Positions 61,766 to 64,000 of a stretch of 64,000 bases of DNA are shown here, piece by piece (position 1 is the first letter of the stretch; the number at the start of each line of letters is the position of its first letter). Origin of the DNA: Thermithiobacillus plumbiphilus (GTDB lineage Bacteria; Pseudomonadota; Gammaproteobacteria; Acidithiobacillales; Thermithiobacillaceae); the NCBI RefSeq assembly GCF_038070005.1, contig NZ_JBBPCO010000015.1, positions 1 to 64,000 on the forward strand, read 5' to 3'. Position numbers and translations under genes: made by a program. A model generated the notes under the pieces. The model did no database searches. It was not told the origin of the DNA and was given only the letters and a program-made list of their open reading frames with translations.

Positions 61766-62110
61766 TTAGAATGAAACAAGTTCGTCGGCCGCGCTGAGCA
61801 AGGTGCTGAGCATCTTCATGGAACTCTTGCTTACGCCGCTGGGGAGGTTTTCCTCCGTCCAACCGATATCGCGCATGGATTTGCCGCAGACATGGACTGC
61901 CATGCCTGCCTCGACCAACTCGGAGAACAAGGCTTTGGCGGGGCTGTCCGTAATGTTTTCGGTGTTCGCCAGTTGCAGGCCGCTTTCCACCAGAAACAGC
62001 GTGACCTCCTTGCCATCGGCCAGCATGGCGCCGGCCAGGCGTACGGCGGTCAGGGCCCGCCCGTCACCGCTTTCTGGAGCACTATGCAAGATAATCAGAG
62101 CGTTTCGCAT
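61766..62110 (-). CDS. DsrE-family sulfur-relay protein
   Basis: A 114-residue protein of the DsrE/DsrF-like fold (MRNALIILHSAPESGDGRALTA, VTLFLVESGLQLANTEN). The single Cys C75 (AVHVCGKSMRDIGW) matches the sulfur-carrying Cys of DsrE-like proteins (TusD/DsrE). It would carry persulfide sulfur between rhodaneses or to other enzymes. It lies between the MFS gene (overlap of 16 bp) and the exported rhodanese gene (12-bp gap). Confidence 0.88.
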   Translation of the reverse strand: MRNALIILHSAPESGDGRALTAVRLAGAMLADGKEVTLFLVESGLQLANTENITDSPAKALFSELVEAGMAVHVCGKSMRDIGWTEENLPSGVSKSSMKMLSTLLSAADELVSF

Positions 62111-63429
62111 GGGTTTTCCTTTTCCGTGTCAGCCGGATTCAGGCGCGGATGGGTTTCCTCGCCCAGCCAGGCCAGCAGCAGTCCGGACAGGATCATGCTG
62201 ATGGCCACGAACCAGAAGGCTGCGTTGATCTGCCCGCTCCACTGGGCGGCGATACCCAGCCCCAGGGCGCCGAAGCCATAGCCCAAATCGCGCCAGAAGC
62301 GGTAGATGCCCAGCGCCGAGCCACGCCAGTCAGGGTGCGCGATATCGGCCACGGAAGCGCCCAGGGTGGGGTAGAGCAGGGCCATGCCAAAGCCGGTGAT
62401 CGCGGCCGAAAAAGACCACCAGAGCATGCCCGATCCCATCAGCATCAGACCCACGCCGATGCCGCAGAGCAGCATGCCGGCGACGATAGGTTTCTGACGA
62501 CCGATGCGGTCGGAGAGGGGGCCGGTGACGAGCTGCGAGGCGCCCCAGACCGTGCCGTAGACGCCCACCACCCAGCCGACTTGCGGCAGGCTCAGGCCCT
62601 GGTTGTGCAGGAATACGGGATAAAACACCCAGACCAGGGCATCGGTGAACTTCTCGACCAGCCCCGCCTGACACAAGGCAAACATGCGCCGATCCCGCCA
62701 GGACATGAGCGTGAAGACCTCCCAGGTGGAGGGTTTGGCACTGATGTTTTGCGGGAAGCGAGCCCGTGGTCCCGTTGCGGTACCCGCGGCAAAGCGGGCG
62801 CTTTCGGCCTTGGCCCAGGGCAGGGTGTCGCGCACCCAAAGTAGCACCAGCACAATGGCCAGCAGGATCACGACAGCGCCAAAGACGAAAAGTCCCTGGC
62901 GCGCGCCCATGCCGCTGGCGAGATAACCCGTGACAACGCCGGCCACCGCCACGGCAAAATAACCGGAGAACTCGTTGAGACCGTTGACCAGGCCCTTCTG
63001 CTCCGGGCGGGTGAGATCGAGCTTGGCGGTCAGCGCCATCGACCAGGTCAGGCCCTGATTGATGCCGAGCAGCACGGTGGCCGCCACGATCCAGTTCCAG
63101 CTCGGGCCGTAGAGGATGAGAAAGGGGATGGGCAGCGCCGTCAGCCAGCCGATGAGCAGCACCTTGCGCCGCCCCAGCCGCTCCGAAAGCCGCCCGGCGA
63201 CGAAGTTCATCGTGCCCTTCACAAAGCCAAACGCCACCACGAAGGCTGCCAGCAGCGTAAAGGATCCCTGCGGAACGCCGAATTCGCTGGTTGCCAGCGC
63301 GGGTACCACGTTGCGCATCATGCCGATGGTCAGGCCCACCAGGAAGACCTGAAAGAGCTGGTGCAGGAACTGCGAGAGATTACTGCGGATGCCGTGAGAT
63401 AGCTCGGCGTGCGGGAGGGCCGCCTTCAT
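62095..63429 (-). CDS. major facilitator superfamily transporter of the sulfur operon
   Basis: A 444-residue inner-membrane protein with about twelve helices. Motif A-like AGRLSERLGRRKVLL and TGPLSDRIGRQKPIV occur in the two halves. It carries no family-specific signature that fixes the substrate. Its place with ArsR-type regulator, DsrE and rhodanese genes suggests an exporter or importer for sulfur compounds such as thiosulfate, sulfite or a thiol, but this is inference. It overlaps both neighbours (ATGA with arsR-type gene, 16 bp with dsrE-like). Confidence 0.85.
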   Translation of the reverse strand: MKAALPHAELSHGIRSNLSQFLHQLFQVFLVGLTIGMMRNVVPALATSEFGVPQGSFTLLAAFVVAFGFVKGTMNFVAGRLSERLGRRKVLLIGWLTALPIPFLILYGPSWNWIVAATVLLGINQGLTWSMALTAKLDLTRPEQKGLVNGLNEFSGYFAVAVAGVVTGYLASGMGARQGLFVFGAVVILLAIVLVLLWVRDTLPWAKAESARFAAGTATGPRARFPQNISAKPSTWEVFTLMSWRDRRMFALCQAGLVEKFTDALVWVFYPVFLHNQGLSLPQVGWVVGVYGTVWGASQLVTGPLSDRIGRQKPIVAGMLLCGIGVGLMLMGSGMLWWSFSAAITGFGMALLYPTLGASVADIAHPDWRGSALGIYRFWRDLGYGFGALGLGIAAQWSGQINAAFWFVAISMILSGLLLAWLGEETHPRLNPADTEKENPCETL

Positions 63430-63785
63430 GCCCGATCCTTCTGGTCTTCGGGGAAGGACAGCACCTCAGCCAAGGCCCGGCGTGACTCGGTGAAGCCTTC
63501 CATCTGTTCGACGATGACCTGACGCATCAGCTCGCAGGCTTCCAGCACCTTGGGCGTGGTCAGGGTGTAGTGGCAGAAGGTGCCACACTTCTCGCAATGC
63601 ACCAGTCCGCGCGCCTTGAGCACATTGAGATGCTGAGACACATTGGCCTTGGACAGGCCGGTCAGCTCGACCAACTGGCCGGCGCTGTGCTCGCCCCGGC
63701 CCAGGATGTGAATGATTTCCAGGCGCTTGGGGTGAGCAAGCGCTGCGAACACTTCAGAGAACAACGCAAATCGGCTGTTTGCCAT
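63426..63785 (-). CDS. ArsR/SmtB-family regulator of the sulfur operon
   Basis: A 119-residue winged-helix regulator (VFAALAHPKRLEIIHILGRGEHSAGQL, TGLSKANVSQHLNVLKARGLV). Cys64, Cys67 and Cys71 (VHCEKCGTFCHY) and Cys84 are candidate metal- or persulfide-sensing sites. Sulfide/persulfide-sensing ArsR proteins (BigR/SqrR type) control persulfide dioxygenase and rhodanese genes, and the same gene set follows here. The Cys positions differ from the usual BigR pair, so this is not certain. Confidence 0.85.
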   Translation of the reverse strand: MANSRFALFSEVFAALAHPKRLEIIHILGRGEHSAGQLVELTGLSKANVSQHLNVLKARGLVHCEKCGTFCHYTLTTPKVLEACELMRQVIVEQMEGFTESRRALAEVLSFPEDQKDRA

Positions 63786-63799
63786 ATCCAGCGGCCTTA

Positions 63800-64000
63800 T
63801 CAGTCACTTGCGCCGGCCCGGCCGCAGCCGAGATTGGCGGGCACGGCATGATCCATCTGTGCCGGGCGGGGCAGACCCAGTGCATCCATGATGGCGACGA
63901 ATTCCGCCTGGGTCTTGCCGCCGCCCAGGCGCGGATTGCGCAGGCGCTCCTGCTCGATGCTCGATACCCGGCGATTGTTGTAGTCATGGCCGGGATAGAC
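63800..64000 (-). CDS. persulfide dioxygenase/MBL-fold protein, C-terminal part (runs off the window)
   Basis: The last 66 residues of a metallo-beta-lactamase-fold protein read on the minus strand from the window edge (VYPGHDYNNRRVSSIEQER, then RNPRLGGGKTQAEF and AVPANLGCGRAGASD). This closely matches the end of the broken persulfide dioxygenase at 58795-59533, so it is a second copy. It lies 14 bp before the ArsR-type regulator gene and is upstream in the same operon. The N-terminus is outside the window. Confidence 0.9.
   Translation of the reverse strand, partial: VYPGHDYNNRRVSSIEQERLRNPRLGGGKTQAEFVAIMDALGLPRPAQMDHAVPANLGCGRAGASD

Overview
The window is chromosomal DNA of a GC-rich Gram-negative bacterium, most likely a sulfur-metabolising proteobacterium close to Acidithiobacillia, Gammaproteobacteria or Betaproteobacteria. 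The evidence is outer-membrane lipoproteins (Slp, PqiC), an Mla/MCE lipid transport system, Mpl (which recycles meso-diaminopimelate peptides), SspB, DsbD, UbiX, and a sulfur/persulfide operon. An ArsR carries the C-terminal Cys-Cys-N5-Cys arsenite site known from Acidithiobacillus ferrooxidans. The genus assignment is inference. No insertion sequence, prophage, CRISPR array, rRNA or tRNA was recognised.

Layout. 1-3.7 kb (minus strand): a Gly/Ser-rich exported protein, a DUF2269-like membrane protein, an epimerase-DoxX fusion and a periplasmic metallo-beta-lactamase-fold enzyme. 3.8-6.2 kb: metE with a possible upstream peptide. 6.3-8.5 kb (minus): lytic transglycosylase, sspB and a group-2 sigma factor whose region 3 is partly replaced by a (Thr-Ser)6 repeat. 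8.8-12.4 kb (minus): a four-gene Mla/Pqi-type lipid transporter. 12.5-15.7 kb: LEA-type lipoprotein and an EmrAB-type efflux pair. 15.7-17.9 kb: two Slp lipoproteins and two unknowns. 18-21.7 kb: mpl-ubiX, a PepSY protein, and rph-rdgB. 21.8-25.5 kb: a small ORF and a phosphorelay group (kinase, regulator, hybrid kinase).

25.6-32.3 kb is a run of co-directional small stress-type genes (17M-like protein, tiny membrane peptides, an SDR, DUF4142, BON and a 5'-nucleotidase). 32.7-41.6 kb is the most distinctive region. It holds seven genes on one strand, five of them with overlapping or nearly touching ends: UDP-glucuronate decarboxylase, a 4-epimerase, a glycosidase-like/epimerase fusion, a B12-binding radical SAM enzyme and three glycosyltransferases. 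Together they look like a pathway for an unusual pentose- or methyl-modified oligosaccharide. It is followed by an EamA exporter behind a promoter/leader/terminator module, a class-III aminotransferase and a GNAT.

44.7-47.5 kb (minus) is cutA-dsbD-tlpA, for periplasmic thiol redox. 47.6-47.8 kb holds two identical 83-nt units in tandem, each ending in an intrinsic terminator and carrying an anti-Shine-Dalgarno stretch; these are candidate duplicated small RNAs. 47.9-51.2 kb has an alpha/beta hydrolase, fxsA and groES-groEL under a perfect CIRCE operator. 51.3-58.7 kb has a SulP transporter, a large M4 metalloprotease with a lipobox and a GlyGly-CTERM-like tail, a lipoprotein, a methyltransferase and a Ca2+/H+ antiporter.

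58.8-64 kb is a sulfur/arsenic region. It holds a frameshifted persulfide dioxygenase, an arsR-arsI-arsC operon, and a minus-strand operon that enters from beyond the window with a second persulfide dioxygenase, followed by an ArsR-type regulator, an MFS transporter, a DsrE-like protein and two rhodaneses.
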